NCBI RefSeq assembly: GCF_002878395.1
Contig: NC_061114.1
Span: forward strand, 160,876,862 to 160,940,861
Source: Capsicum annuum
Lineage: Eukaryota; Streptophyta; Magnoliopsida; Solanales; Solanaceae
Direction of reading: 5' to 3'
DNA: 64,000 nt
Shown: one piece after another, positions 45,400-58,759 of the stretch
Layout: every line of letters starts with the position of its first letter
How positions within the stretch are numbered: position 1 is the first letter of the stretch
The notes under the pieces: model-generated
Told to the model about the DNA's origin: nothing
Databases searched by the model: none
The model's input: only the letters and a program-made list of their open reading frames with translations
Made by a program: the position numbers and the translations under genes

Positions 45400-45900
45400 C
45401 CCTGTAGGTTAATCGAAGCAATGGTAGTTTTACGATGGGCTAAAAGGCCATCCATGTCTGCTTGCCCAAAGGGGATTACAAAATGGGGGATTTGTCAAAA
45501 TAACTTAGGGGATGCCGTATTGGTGCTTTCAGCTCCCTTCTTGGCCATGGCGTCCGCTACTGTGTTTTGCTCCTTGAAGATGTGGGTTGGTGTTGCTGCC
45601 TGCATGTCCTGTAGCACAGACTTGCACTCTACAATTATATTATGATAGGAAGGATGATCATTAACAAGCATATGAATAATAGTATTAGAGTCGGTTTCTA
45701 TAATGATGGGCCTGAGGTTGTTGGCTTTTGCAATGGCAAGGCCATGCCGCAGTGCTAGCAGTTCAGCCATCAGAGGGGTTGTGAAAAGTAGGTGCATATG
45801 GAAGCCTAGGACCCACTGGATTTCGTGTTCTCTAATAGCTCCACCAATACCACCTTTTCCTGGGTATGCCAAAGCAAAGCCATCAATATTAAGCTTCAGG
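45400..45900 (-). pseudogene. LINE RNase H domain and C-terminus
   Basis: NIDGFALAYPGKGGIGGAIR begins the domain. The catalytic acids appear as Asp in NIDGFA, Glu in MAELLALRHGL, Asp in IIETDSNTIIHML and Asp in NTVADAMAKKGAE, so the active site is intact in this part. The domain removes RNA from RNA-DNA hybrids during reverse transcription and is typical of plant L1-type LINEs. It belongs to a broken ORF2. Confidence 0.85.
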
Positions 45901-46099
45901 TAGCCCTCCAGTGGTAGGTACCATCTGGTGGTGATCGTTGTGGATTCACAAGTAGGAGAAGGATGATTAGTAATAAGGAGAGAGTATTCAGTGGCTAGCG
46001 AAATTGCTAGCTGGGCTGATATGTGGTCAGCTTTGCTGTTGAAGTTGTTATTATTTCTGCCAAGCCAAATAGTCCAAAGGTAGTGGGGGAAGAGGACGT

Positions 46100-48200
46100 C
46101 CCAATTGAGGTTTTTGTTAAAAGTTTTTCCTCTAAGCTCTAGTCAGGACAGTTCCCAGTTATTATCAGATAAGGTGGACCAGATTTGGGTGGGTTTGAAG
46201 TTGGCTTTCTGAAAAATGTCAGCCCACAAGAGGGTGACTTTTGGACATGTGAAGAAAATGTGATTAATGAATTCCTCTTTTCCTTGGCATAAGTGGCATC
46301 AGGAGGGAATGAGGAGGCCAATGTGATGCAAATAAGCATTTGTGAGGAGTCTTTTATGCAGCACCAACCAGAGAAAGGTTTTCACTTTATTAAGGGCAAC
46401 AGCCTTCCATGGTAGCTTGAAGTCTCTGGTAGTGGAAATGTTTTTTCCCATGCTAACTAACAGGTTGTACATGTTGTTGGTGCTGAAGATAGCATTATTA
46501 GTTAGACCCCAAATGGGTTTGTCATCTTCAGAGGAGTATTGAGAGATAGGGGTGGTGGTGATAATGGTCTTGATTTGTTGGGGCAAGTCAAGAGATAGGG
46601 GAGAGAGGTTCCAGACTCCATTGTTATAGAGTTGGTTGATGGTGATGGAGGCATCCTGAGGGGTAACGGGGCCCTGGATGTGGTTTCTGATAGGTCCAAA
46701 ATGGGGGATCAGCTGTCAAGAAGGAATCTAACCCTGCTTCCCCTGTTGACTCTCCAACTGATGCCCATATTACAATGTTTCCAGCCCTTGAGGATATTTT
46801 TCCAGGTAGTGAAGGAAGCTCCTGGGCATTGTTGGTTATATTTGGTGAGGAAAACTTGGCTCCACAAGCTGGAGGGATGAGTGTGGAGTCTCCAAGCCAA
46901 GCTGGCGTGGAGAGCTTTGTTCCTCAGCTCACTCTTATGAAGACCCAAGCCCCTTTTATCCTTAGGGGTGGTGATAGTGTCCCAGTTGAGCATGTGAAGC
47001 TTCTTTTTTTCAGCACAACTACCCCAAATAAAATCTTTTTGGATCTTTTTGTTGCAATCATGGATTTTGCTGGGGAGCTTAATATACTGCATGATATGAG
47101 TGGGAATACTACTGAGGGTTGATTTAGCCAACACAGTTCTGCCGGTCATATTAAGGAATTTGGTTTTCCAGCCTGCCAACCTATTGTTCATATTATCCAA
47201 AATAAATTGGAAATCACTGTTTTTGGACTTGGCATGGAAAATAGGGTACCCCAGGAATTTGCCAAAAGATTGGGAGGGTTTAATGTTCAGGATTTCATCA
47301 CACAAGACCCTATTGTTATGGGAGCAGTTATTTGAGAAGAGAACTTTGTATTTGGAGTGATTGATGGTTTGACTAGAGAGAGAACTAAAGATAGTCATGA
47401 TGCTGACAATGGTATGGCAGTTTGAGGGAGTAGCTTTAGCCATAAGAGTGAGATCATCAACAAATAAGATGTGGGAGAATTTTGGTCCTCTTTCGGTGAT
47501 GCTGACAGGGTCCCATCTCTTGGCACTAACCTCTGCCTCAATATCCCTAGAGAGTCTTTCCATACAAAGGATGTAGAGGTATTACGATAGAGGGTCTCCC
47601 TGCCTGATTCCCTTGGAAGGGTGGAAAAAGTTTGTTTGGCTTCCATTAATAAGAACTGCAATAGAAGAAGTAGTGATGCAGGATATGATGAGCTTGCAGA
47701 GCTTAGCGGGAAACCTAAAGTATAAGAGGGTGTCCTTGATGAAGGCCCACTCAATTTTTTCAAAGGTCTTTTCAAGGTCAATTTTGAGGATCATGTTGGG
47801 ATTTTTCCCTCTCATTTTTTAAAAGTGATGGATGTATTCCTGGATGATAATAGCTTAATCAGAGGTTCTCCTATTAGCTAAGAAGCTAGCTTGTGTAGGG
47901 CCAATAATGGAGGGAAGGAGGGGTTTGACCTATTGACAATGATTTTGGAGATGATTTTGTAACTGGTGTTGCAAAGACCTATAAGTTTGAAGTTCTTCAG
48001 GGTCATTGCATTTCTTCATTTTGGGATGAGGCACAGAAGGGTGGTATTGCATACCTGGGGAATGGCTATTAGTGAAAGCTTGCTTGTAGAAGTCAATGGT
48101 TTTAGGTCCTACCAGATGACAGTATTTTTGGTAGAACATGGGGTGGAGACCATCAGGCCCAGGGGCCTTGAGTGGTTTAAAGGACTTGATGGCTAGTGAG
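46100..48200 (-). pseudogene. LINE reverse transcriptase and zf-RVT
   Basis: RT motifs in order: MILKIDLEKTFEKIEWAFI (motif A Asp present), GIRQGDPLS followed by a stop at about 47580, then FSHILFVDDLTLMAKATPSN (FADD box read as FVDD), FGKFLGYPIFHAKSK and NRLAGWKTKFLNMTGRTVLA with KSTLSSIP. The thumb and zf-RVT region includes PWKAVALNKVKTFLWLVLHK and AYLHHIGLLIPS. Frame changes near 46700 and 47820-47930 break it. Confidence 0.87.
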
Positions 48201-48203
48201 ATC

Positions 48204-49545
48204 TCAGACTTTCACGGGGGAGGGGAGGTCTAGGAGGTCTATATTGGCTTGAGAGATGGTGGTGAATTCATTCTCAGGGACAAAGTGGTTGTTGGGGCTG
48301 CTGAGATGGCCTGACTTATAGTAGTCCTTGAAATGGTTTAGAATGAGGTCATGGATAGCAGCTTCTCCTGTGATGGAGTTACCTTGGCCATCCATGAGCT
48401 CATTAATTTTATTTCTCCTTCTTCTGTTGATGGTGGATGTATGGAACAAGGGGGTGTTAGCATCTCCATAAAAAAGCCAAGAAATTCTGGACTTAGTTTT
48501 CCAGAAATCTTGCTCACATTTGAGAAGGCTATCATATGTCTCAAGTAATTCTCCCTCAAGAGAGTGGAGGTAAGAGCTGGGGTGGTAGTTAGGTGATTTT
48601 TGGATACCATCGAATCTAGCTAAGGTAGTCTTGAGCTTTCGGAAGAGGCTACCAAAAACATTGGTGTTCCAGTGAGAAATATTTGAGTGGAACTTGGTAA
48701 TTAACTGCTGGAGAGTGGTGGGTCCATCAAAACTTTCCCCCACAAGTTGTTGGAAAGATTGATGGTTACACCACATGGGTTCAAACCTGAAGGATTTATT
48801 TTTTTGTGCGTTATTGTTTTGAAAAAGTGACAGGAGGAGGGGACAATGGTCAGACTTGGTTCTAGGTAAGTGTGTAACAGTAGACTTGGGTACTGGTTTA
48901 TCCAGAAGGCATTGGCAAGGCATCTGTCAAGCCTTTCCTGGATAAGAGCTTCTCTATTACGGTACTTCTTATTGGTCCAGGTGTGTTTACAGCCTGTATA
49001 ACCAAGGTCCACCATGTTACAATAATTTAGGCAATCCTAGAACTAGTTTGTCCTGTTGCTATTAATAGGAGCTCCCCTTCATTTCTCAAAGGCCGTTTGG
49101 ACCTCGTTAAATTCTCCCTCCTCCATCATCCATTTGCCAGTGTAGACGTTGGCTATGTTCTTTAGCTCCTCCTAGAGCATCAAATGCATGCTGAGCTTGG
49201 GGCTTGCATAAATAGCAGAGAAAAGAAAAGTGTTGGGGTTAGGACTAACCTTAATAGTAGCGTGGATTCCTTGAGGGGATAAGGAGAAGTGTTGGAGGTA
49301 AAGTTTCTCTTCCTTCCACATGACAACAATACCCCCCTTTTTCCTCACCACACTGGATTCCAAGTAAGCATCAAAACGAAAAAGTTCAGTGATATGTTTG
49401 TGATCAACCATTTTTGTTTCTAGTAGAGCAACCATGTCAGGATTGTGGGTTTTGATGAGGGAATCACATTGACAAATGAAAGTGGAGTTGTTTGCCCTAT
49501 TCACCTTGTATTTTTTAATTGTATTGTTGGTTGACTTACTTATCA
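48204..49545 (-). pseudogene. LINE AP-type endonuclease and linker
   Basis: The domain starts in RANNSTFICQCDSLIKTHNP and continues with MVALLETKMVDHKHI, where the Glu is the metal ligand. GGIVVMWKEEKLYLQHFS, then DLGYTGCKHTWTNKKYRNRE, LIQERLDRCLANAFW and KSDHCPLLLSLF with the catalytic Asp-His pair follow. The linker (RFEPMWCNHQSFQQLVGES, DANTPLFHTSTINRRRRNK) leads to the RT. The endonuclease nicks target DNA for insertion. Breaks occur near 49020-49170 and 48900. Confidence 0.85.
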
Positions 49546-49559
49546 CGAGGAAAGAATCG

Positions 49560-50730
49560 ATGTCATGACTTTACCCGTTTTGGGGTTGTGGAAAATTTGA
49601 ACACGGAGATTTAAAAATTTATTTTTTCTAAATCACAGCATAACGATTAATGTGTTATATGCCTTATAAAACTACATAATTGAGCTGCTTATAACTCGGA
49701 TCTCTTCATCTTCCTTATAAATACTAGTGAAAATTATCCCCTATACATTTGTTAGATTGAAAATTTCAAGTTAGAGCAACAATTTTAGATAATTGCTATA
49801 TTAAAAATGGAATAATCCTTTTGTCCATAAAATTTGGCCATAATAGTAATAAATTCTATTCACACTATAAATTGGTTTTCTTTTAGACATTGTTGCCCCT
49901 TTCATCTTAAATTTAAAATTCTTTCATTACTTATTTTGTTACTCTTTCTCAATACATTAGAAATTATCCCAATACATTAGAATGGACAAATTAACATAAT
50001 TTTCATAAATATAATTGCATAGTACTTATTGCTTGAAAAGAATAGCTTAGGATAAAAATAATGATATAAGATTAATTAATTATATTCTCATACATCCAAA
50101 ATTAGTGTGACCAAAGTAGTATTATCTGAAATTTTTTAATTTAACATTATATATTTATGTATCATATCTACTTAATTATGTGTTTTATCATACAAATAAT
50201 TCTTATTTTTTTAATCTTTAATTTTAAATTTTATATCTCTTTATGTTATATAGATAAATAGGAGGTATAGATATATATCTTAAAACCTATCAATATTTTG
50301 AATACTTTTAGTTTCTTATTTTTGTTGAAATCTGATTCGTAGTTTAGTATTACATAAAATAAGCAATTATCGAAATTTCCAACACAAAAAGTTAATTATT
50401 TTTTAGGAATTCAGTTGTATAATTTTAATTATGCTATAATTTTTCTCATGATAATTCAAATGATTTTTTTTTTCATTTCAAATCTTTTCTATCTATTTTT
50501 AGAAGTAGAGCGGGAAAAAGTCAACATAACATTTGAAAATTTTGCATAAAAATTTTCTTAGTTGAAAAAAAAATACCCTATGTTAATCTTACACTTAAAT
50601 TATATATAAATGATAAGAAAAATACATAAAGAAAAGAATAAAAAATATTTACGAGTTTTAAAACTAAAAGTTTGCATAGCTAAACAATTTTTAATATAAT
50701 ATGAAAATATTTTAATAAAAACTTAAAACA
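49560..50730. other. AT-rich spacer
   Basis: Contains the second member of the direct repeat around the LINE (49618-49730). No ORF or RNA gene is supported. Confidence 0.4.
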
Positions 50731-50765
50731 CTTTAGACATGGTAAACATTGACAAGTTATAAAAA

Positions 50766-51064
50766 GGAAAAATTACAGAAACTAGCATCTTTAAGACTAT
50801 AATTACAATAAATAGCAACACTTTTTCAAAATTACAATTTATAGCAAAAGTAGCAATATTTTACCCACTTCATAGTAATAGAAGAATATGTATTTTTCAG
50901 TTGTGTCTATGTATTTTTGAGTAATACATATATATTTGTATATGTATTTATATAGCAATATTTTACCTAAATACAAATACAATTTGTTATTTTTTGTAAT
51001 TATGAAACTGTTGCTATAAAAGTTATAATTAAGGTTACAGAGTTGCTATTTCTGAAATTTTCCC
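50766..51064. mobile_element. 299-bp Mutator-type MITE
   Basis: Ends GGAAAAATTACAGAAACTAG and (reverse complement of the right end) GGGAAAATTTCAGAAATAGC are imperfect inverted repeats that extend inward about 100 bp. Flanks TTATAAAAA (50757-50765) and TAATAAAAA (51065-51073) are a 9-bp duplication with one change. Its ends match those of the larger element at 41648-44536, so it is probably a deletion derivative of that family. Confidence 0.8.
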
Positions 51065-53468
51065 TAATAAAAATCATATAGTTCATAAGTGTCGACTTTA
51101 ATCAACAATAACCTAAGAGAGTCACACATTGATATTGTAGTCTTGCGTCACTATGTTACGCTGATTTGATAATTCAGGAGCCATTATTAATATTTTTATT
51201 AATATATATGACTTCTAATTAAGGAACTATATTAATTTTTATGTTTATATAAATTTAAACTACATATTTGAATTTTTTTTTTTTAAATATAGTTTTAAAA
51301 TATTTTAATAGTGATAGTCAAAGCTCAAATTACTTTAGACATGATAGATATCGACACAAAATAAAAATCATATAGTTCAAAAAAAGTTGATATTGGTTAA
51401 ACATCAATTCAAGAAAGTCACACATTAATGTTATAGTCTTGCGATCCTACGTACTTTAATTATTATATTTGTTAACTGGTGAATTAAAAATATAATTATT
51501 AACTAGTGAATCATTAAGTAATTTTATTTTTATGTTTAAAAAAATAGAACAACATATTTAAATAGTTTTAAAATATAATTAAAAAATATTTCTATAACGA
51601 TTGTCTAAATTCAAAATTCTTTAGACATGATAGATATTAACACATTATAAAAATCATAGAGTTCATAATTGTTGACCCTAGTAAACATCAACCCAAAATA
51701 ATCACTCATTATAGCTATTAAGCTAACCATTGTCATAATTTCTTAGTACTCTACATAAAAATTAACTATGTCCACATTTAATTGTTTTCACATTTCTCAA
51801 TAACCTGAAGTAGAAATATTGATTAATTATAATATTTTATTTGAAATAATTTATTACGGCTACAAGCTGAAGTTACTATTGCTAAATTAACTTTTATTGT
51901 GTGAAAAATAATTTTTTCACTTACACTAGGCATGTTGTAGGTGAAATTAAAAAGAATTAAAAAATTGAATAACTGAAATTAAAGATAGGTAAAATTTGCC
52001 TGCTATTACCTAATTCTATCACATAAAAAAATTCAAACATAAACGTCATTTAACTTTAAAAATTAATATATTTGTGACATAAAAATATTCTATCTTTAAA
52101 ATTTAGAATACAAAAATTATTTGACCACAATTTTTTGTACTATTAGAAAATAACAAATTAAAGGACAAATAATAGCTATAATAACGATTTTATGATTAGG
52201 ATAAGCTTGTGTGAGACTTATTAATATTTTGTTTAGATTTGATATAATTAAATAATCAAAGTTAATATAATTATTTATTTTTAAAAATTACATTTAAAAT
52301 TTACAAGCTATAAAATTGGATTCAATTGTCGACACTTCAAATACTCTATATGTGAGACAAGGCTATCAATTAATTTTAATCGTGAATATATAAATATATA
52401 TATATATGTATGCTTAAGATACTGAAATAGCTCATTATTGGTATCAAATCAATAATAATTCATACAAGCTAAATCTTCTAATCGATAATTAAGCCAAAAA
52501 ATAAAATTTTATTTATTCATTTTTCTCTTTATAAAGATGTTTTCTTTCATCCAAAAATTGACTATAAGTTCTTACATAAATTTTTTTTTAAAATACTGAA
52601 CTTCTATCGATGCTATTGCTATAAAGGTATTATTATAGAACAAATATAATGTAACACTTAGTGAAATTAATTAATTTAAAATTAATATAATTAGTTGATT
52701 AAAAGCAATTAAATTTAATTGTCCATTTACTTAGATATAAATTATTGTATAGATACACTTTTATAATTATTATGTTCAGTTATTAATCCTAGTTCAACTA
52801 ACAATAACTACATTTGCAGTAATTATTAGTTAATTCAATTTAATAATAGACCATAAAATTATTATTCCAATAAATAATGGTTGAGAGTCATAGCAATTAT
52901 CAAAATATTTGTTCAAGATAAAATTTAAGTTTAAAAACAATAAAATTTTATTTAAATTGGCTATAATTAGTTAATTAAAAATAATTACATTATAATCACT
53001 GATCTATTTAAATTTTATTTCAAATTTACTTGTAAGACTCGGTAAGATTGTATCAAATCAAATCAAATGATTAAAAATCTAATTTAATTAGATCGACAAA
53101 TATACTATTGTGATCAAACTTAGTGTTTGATTTTATGATAAAAAAATTTAATCACTATGTAGACACAATATAAATTTAGTATTGTATTTTTGTAATATTT
53201 GTTCAAAGAAGTTTATTCGACCTAGTTAACAACAACCTAGGAGAGTACAAACAAATTAATATTATAGTTTTTATGCCCTTATTTAATGTCGATTTGACAA
53301 CTTATGAATCATTACTTATATTTGCCATTAATATGAGCTCTAAATAAGTAATTTTATAAATTATTATATTTGAATAAAATTTAAACTATATATTTAATTT
53401 TTTTTAAATATAACTTTTAAATATTTCAATAGGAACACTCAAAATTCAAAGTACTTTAGTTATGATAG

Positions 53469-56400
53469 TGTGACGCACCGAATCTGGTATCCGGAATGCT
53501 ACACGGTGCTCATGACCTCGAAGGACCACAAGCTAACCCATGACTGATATCTGTAACTGAGCACTGAATAATAGATTGTAAATATGCAGAATATAAGTTG
53601 TAATGCCATAAGGTTCGAAACTGAACTAATACTGAATATAATACAATGTCTATAATGGGGTATGACAATACCCAAATATGAGATAAACTATCTGAAATAT
53701 GCTGTAGTCTAAAAGCCTATAAACTGTCTGAAAACTATGGATTTGATGGGACATGTCCCCAACTAACTCCGAACTACTGAAATAATAAAGTAATAAAATA
53801 ATCATGCTATTCTCGAATGATGAGGACTCACTGATAGTCTGGCTGCTGAACGTCTGATCTACTAAGGATGCTCGGGAGCTCGTGCTTCTAAACCTATGGT
53901 ATAAAATACCATAACGCAAATGCGTCAGTACGTTGAATGTACTGGTATGCAAGTGAGGCAGGCTAAATGCAAGGTTTATATGCATGAATAATAATAACTG
54001 ACTGTATAACATAAAAGTGAGAATACATGTATGAATACATAACTGTAATTGATTTCGTGATAATGCTGACTCATGAATTCTTATAACATGGATTTACTGA
54101 TATCTGAGTACTAATACTGGGATACTAAATGACTGAGTCTACTGAATACTGAGGAACTAATGTCATATTACTAATAAAAGAATGACTATTTCTGACAGTT
54201 CTAATTATGAAGAACTGGTCTTATTGACTATATTCGACAGTCTTGAAACTGAATACTGATAACAGAGGTTTCATAAAATTAATATACTATTAACTGAGTT
54301 CGTGATAACATAATTATTGAGTCTGAATACTGATAACATGAGTGACTGTATCTGACAGTCCTGATATTGATGTAACTAGCTAGGTTCTGCACTGTACTGA
54401 TTTGACTGTATCTGACAGTCCTAGATTTATGTAGAACTGAACTGAGTTTTATTACTGAAACTGGATCTGAAACTGAGACAGTGGGAGGTAATCATCTAAC
54501 CAACATACCCCAAAACTGAACTGGTGGGGTCCAACCTGTAACCCAACTGGAAAGGTGTCAGTATCGTGCCATGGGTAAAGACAAACTGTGAGTATACCCT
54601 CTTTGACAGGGAGATCTTCTGTCAACCCCTCCAGTAGGAAACTCAAATGAGATGTATAAATCCCTAAATGCATAGGGTACATCTCAACTTATGCTGACTA
54701 CGTAGTTCTGGAACACAAGGATTGCTTCTAAGAATCACACCCTCCACTGAATAGCAGGTGAGTCCCCATCCTTGGGTTCACTCGGTGCTGAATCCTACTT
54801 CTAACCGAATAGATACTGAACTGATTAACTGAGCTGAACTGATACTAATGGTATTGTTTAGCGAAGCTAAACTGAGTTCACTGAGTTTCGTTGATTGATG
54901 GAATGCTACTGAGATCTTAAGACTGACGGAGAGTATTGAAGTTACTGAGATTTCTGAGAATACTGAGTTTCCCGAGATTACTGAGTACTGGTGTTACTGA
55001 GACCACTGAGGTCACTGAGATTACTAAGTAGGACTAGACTGATACTGAATTTACTGAGTTTTCCTGAGTCATGAGGCTGACTGAATTCTAAGGATCATGG
55101 CTTGATTGAGAGTATCGTGAAAACATGACACTGGCTCTAGGTACATAGCTAAATTGTCGAGTATAAGTACCCCAGGACTCGATAGCATGAAACTGACAGG
55201 ACATGACTCTTCTTGAACACATGACCAATATCAACAATTCATAATACATTAATTTGGGGATTTCATGAAGCCCATGGTTATCATAGTCTTGTACATGAAT
55301 GGAATTGCATATAAACATGTCATACTTTCATAAACCTAATATCATGGACATTCCCTCAACCTTTCATAATGCACATAATATCATGGAAGTCATTCTTAGT
55401 CATAGGGTAAAGCATACACTTATCACTAGGGTCACAATTAAGCTATAATGCATAATTTCTATTCTCTTAGGCATTTTATCAAACACCTAGGATGCATGAC
55501 TTAGGGCATAGGCATGACCATCAAATTAATACAACAAAACTTCATATTTCAACTCAATTTCACATGTTTCAGACCACATACTAGCATAGGTTTATGAACA
55601 ACACATAAAGATTCCAACTTGGGAATCATACAACCATAATCACNNNNNNNNNNNNNNNNNNNNNNNNNNNNNNNNNNNNNNNNNNNNNNNNNNNNNNNNN
55701 NNNNNNNNNNNNNNNNNNNNNNNNNNNNNNNNNNNNNNNNNNNTATGCCCTAAGTCATGCATCCTAGGTGTTTGATAAAATGCCTAAGATGCATGACTTA
55801 GGGCATAGGCATGACCATCAAATTAATACAACAAAACTTCATATTTCAACTCAATTTCACATGTTTCAGACCACATACTAGCATAGGTTTATGAACAACA
55901 CATAAAGATTCCAACTTGGGAATCATACAACCATAATCACATGAACATAATCAACCCACAACAAAATATTCACAATACAAGATTTAAAACTCGATTCTTG
56001 GACTTCATGGATGAAAGGAATCCATGAATGAACACTGGGCATACCTTAGTTCTTGATTCTACCATGATTGACGGAGAGATTCTTGAATTTGAGTCTTGAA
56101 TTCGAATCCCCAATTGAAAACTCTAGCTTGTTCTTGAGAGAAACTTGAGAGAAATAATATATTTTGGGTGAATTATGGCTGAATCACGTGTTATTGGGTA
56201 TATATAGGGATGAAAAATTGACCCTTTTAACCCTTGAACGTGTATTTTAATCCTGTGAAAATTTCCCGACCTGGACCCCTGGCGCGATTGGGCTGGAATT
56301 TGACAACCATAATCGCAGAGGCTCACTGGATTTTGACGATTGCCATTTTGGCTGGCTCCGCGACGCGTTGATGACTCAGGTGGCACACTGTCTTACTAAA

Positions 56401-56592
56401 ATGGCTCTAACTCTTTGCCCGAGTGTTGAATTTTGACGAATTTGGTATCGATGGAAAACTTATTCAATTTCCCACATGATAAAAAGTAAAAGTCTTGAAA
56501 ATACCATATGTATAAAAGTGAATTCATCTTTGAAACAAGTCTTTAATGTTTCTGGGACGATTTTAATCTAGGTAGAAGTACGGGGTATTACA
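53469..56592 (-). mobile_element. Solo LTR of a Ty3/gypsy element
   Basis: On the minus strand it begins TGTAATACCCCGTACTTC and ends GGTGCGTCACA. GATAG flanks it on both sides (53464-53468 and 56593-56597), a perfect 5-bp target duplication. The start matches the LTR starts at 59642 and 60507 (TGTAATACCC and TGCAATACCCC), a gypsy group with very long LTRs. No internal coding DNA is present, so the element was reduced to one LTR by recombination. Short ACTGAGATT-type repeats fill 54890-55080. The 100-N gap lies inside. Confidence 0.85.
55644..55743. other. Assembly gap (100 N) with duplicated flanks
   Basis: The 160 bases before the gap (about 55485-55643) recur after it (about 55783-55943). 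The first 46 bases after the gap are the reverse complement of about 55466-55510. This points to an assembly join across a repeat, or a real palindrome that stopped assembly. Confidence 0.9.
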
Positions 56593-58759
56593 GATAGACA
56601 TTGACATATTATAGAAATCACGAAAATTATACAATTCATAAGTGTCGACCCTAATTATGAAAATCAAGCATACATATGTTATATTATGAAAATCTTACAC
56701 CTATACTTGCCGTAATATTATACCTATTTTTTAAAAAAATTTATAAAATTTTGTATAAAACAATTTTAAAGTGAAAGAATAAAATAAAATATTACATTTA
56801 AATAAAATTACAAATAACTTCAGTATTTAAAGTGAAAACAAATTATTACTAATAGTTGTTTTATCCTATTAAATAATTTGTATCATTTCATATCACACTC
56901 ATTAGACACAAAAAAATTAATTTATAAAATAAATAATTATACATTTGCTAACTTTTTATTTTAAATTATTCCCAAATTAAAAATAAAAGAAAAAATAACA
57001 ATTTAGCCCTTTTCATCAATTTCTCTCCGAATTAAAAGGTGTCGCATGGATATTTAGCCTCTTTCATCATTCGACTTTTTATTACTATTTTAGTTTTTGC
57101 TTTTTAATCTTAATTTTTTATTTTACATTATTTATGTTTCATTTTCTTTCTTTTTATTTGTCAATCATTACTTCTTTTAATTTTATGTCACTTATTTTTA
57201 TTATTATTTATTTATTTATTTATCTAGAATAATTGATTAACTACACTACTATTTTAATTATTGAATTAAAATAGAATTTTATTGTTGAACAAGGTTATAG
57301 ATTCATATTTTCTTTTCTTTTGAATTAAATTACGTGGGTCATAAAAAAATATCAAAAAATATGAATCTATTATTTTTATAATATTAGTTATAAATATATT
57401 TATTTATTTATTAATATATTTTTAATAAATAATATATGTATTTTGAATATCAATTAGTATCATTTATAAGAGTTAGTTGCTATCAAATACGAGTCTTACT
57501 TTAGACATGGTGGGCATTAACACATTATAGAAATCATAAAACTCATATAGTTCATGTGTGTCAATCTAGTTAACAACAATCCTAAAAAGTCTTCCGCTAA
57601 TGTTGTGGGGGGCTTATGATCTCGTGTTACGCCGATTTGATAACTTACGAATTATCATATATATATATTTTATTAATACGACCTCTAATTATTAATTATG
57701 TTTAAATTATTTTTTCATAGTCGTGGTGTCTGAGCCAACTTGTAATAAATTTAAACTATATATTTAAATAATTTCAATAATAACAACAGTCAAAATTTCA
57801 AACACACTTTAGACATAATAGACGTCAACACATTATAGAATCCTAAAAATTATAAGTTCACATGTATTGACCCTAGTTAACAATAACTCGAGATATCAAG
57901 ACCCATTAATGTTGTAGCCTTAGACCCTTAGGTTATGGTGATTTGATAATTTGTGAATTATTACTGATAATTTTTATGAATATGTTCTTTAATTAACTAA
58001 TTTTATTAAATATTATATTTAAATAAATTTAAATTTTATTTTAATAATTTTAAATATAATTTCAAAATATTTCAATATTGATAGTCAAAATTCAAAATAC
58101 TTTAAACATGGTAGACATCGGCATATTATAAAAATCGTATGGTTCATGTATTTTGATCCTAGTTAACAGCAACTCATGAGAGTTATGCATTGATGTTGTC
58201 GTCTTACGCCCTTGTGTTACGTCGATTTTATAATTTGTAAATTATAATTTATATTTGTTATTAATATGATCTCTAATTAAGTAATATTATATTTAAATAA
58301 AATTTAAGCTATATATTTAGATAAATTTAAAATATAATTTAATATATTTCATTAATGACAATCAAAATTAAAATCATTATACACATAATAGATATTGACA
58401 CAGTATAGAAATAGTGAAAATCACAAAATTCACATTTGTGGACCCTAGTTAACAACAACTAATAAAGATATCAAGATGCATTATTGTTGTAATTATATTA
58501 CGGTAATTTAGTTAACTTGTGAATATTACTTATATTCACTATTAATATATCCTCTAATTAAATATTTTTAATTAATTATTATATTTTAATAAATCTAAAC
58601 TATATTTAAATAATTTATAAGTCTAATTTGAAAGTATTCCAATAATTATAATCAAAATTCAAAATATTTTAGACATGATAAACATTGGCACGTTATAAAA
58701 ATCATATTTTTCATATTTTTTGAACCTAGATACCGTTTTAAGAAAAATACTTTTGTGAT

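Larger units (their letters stand above)
45284..49545 (-). mobile_element. L1-type LINE with RNase H, 5'-truncated
   Basis: The plus-strand T tract at 45284-45298 is the poly(A) tail of a minus-strand LINE. From 5' to 3' it has an endonuclease (to about 48200), reverse transcriptase (about 48150-46700), a zinc-knuckle-like zf-RVT region (about 46600-46100) and RNase H (about 45900-45400). No ORF1 is seen and the endonuclease begins abruptly near 49545, so it is 5'-truncated. About five breaks split ORF2. A clean target duplication is not evident. Confidence 0.88.

Noticed and set aside
45379..48610. Plus-strand ORFs of 66-115 codons in the LINE
   Set aside because: All are antisense to clear endonuclease, RT or RNase H text.
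53650..56386. Minus-strand ORFs of 76-120 codons
   Set aside because: They lie within the solo LTR, have no domain, and follow its short repeats.
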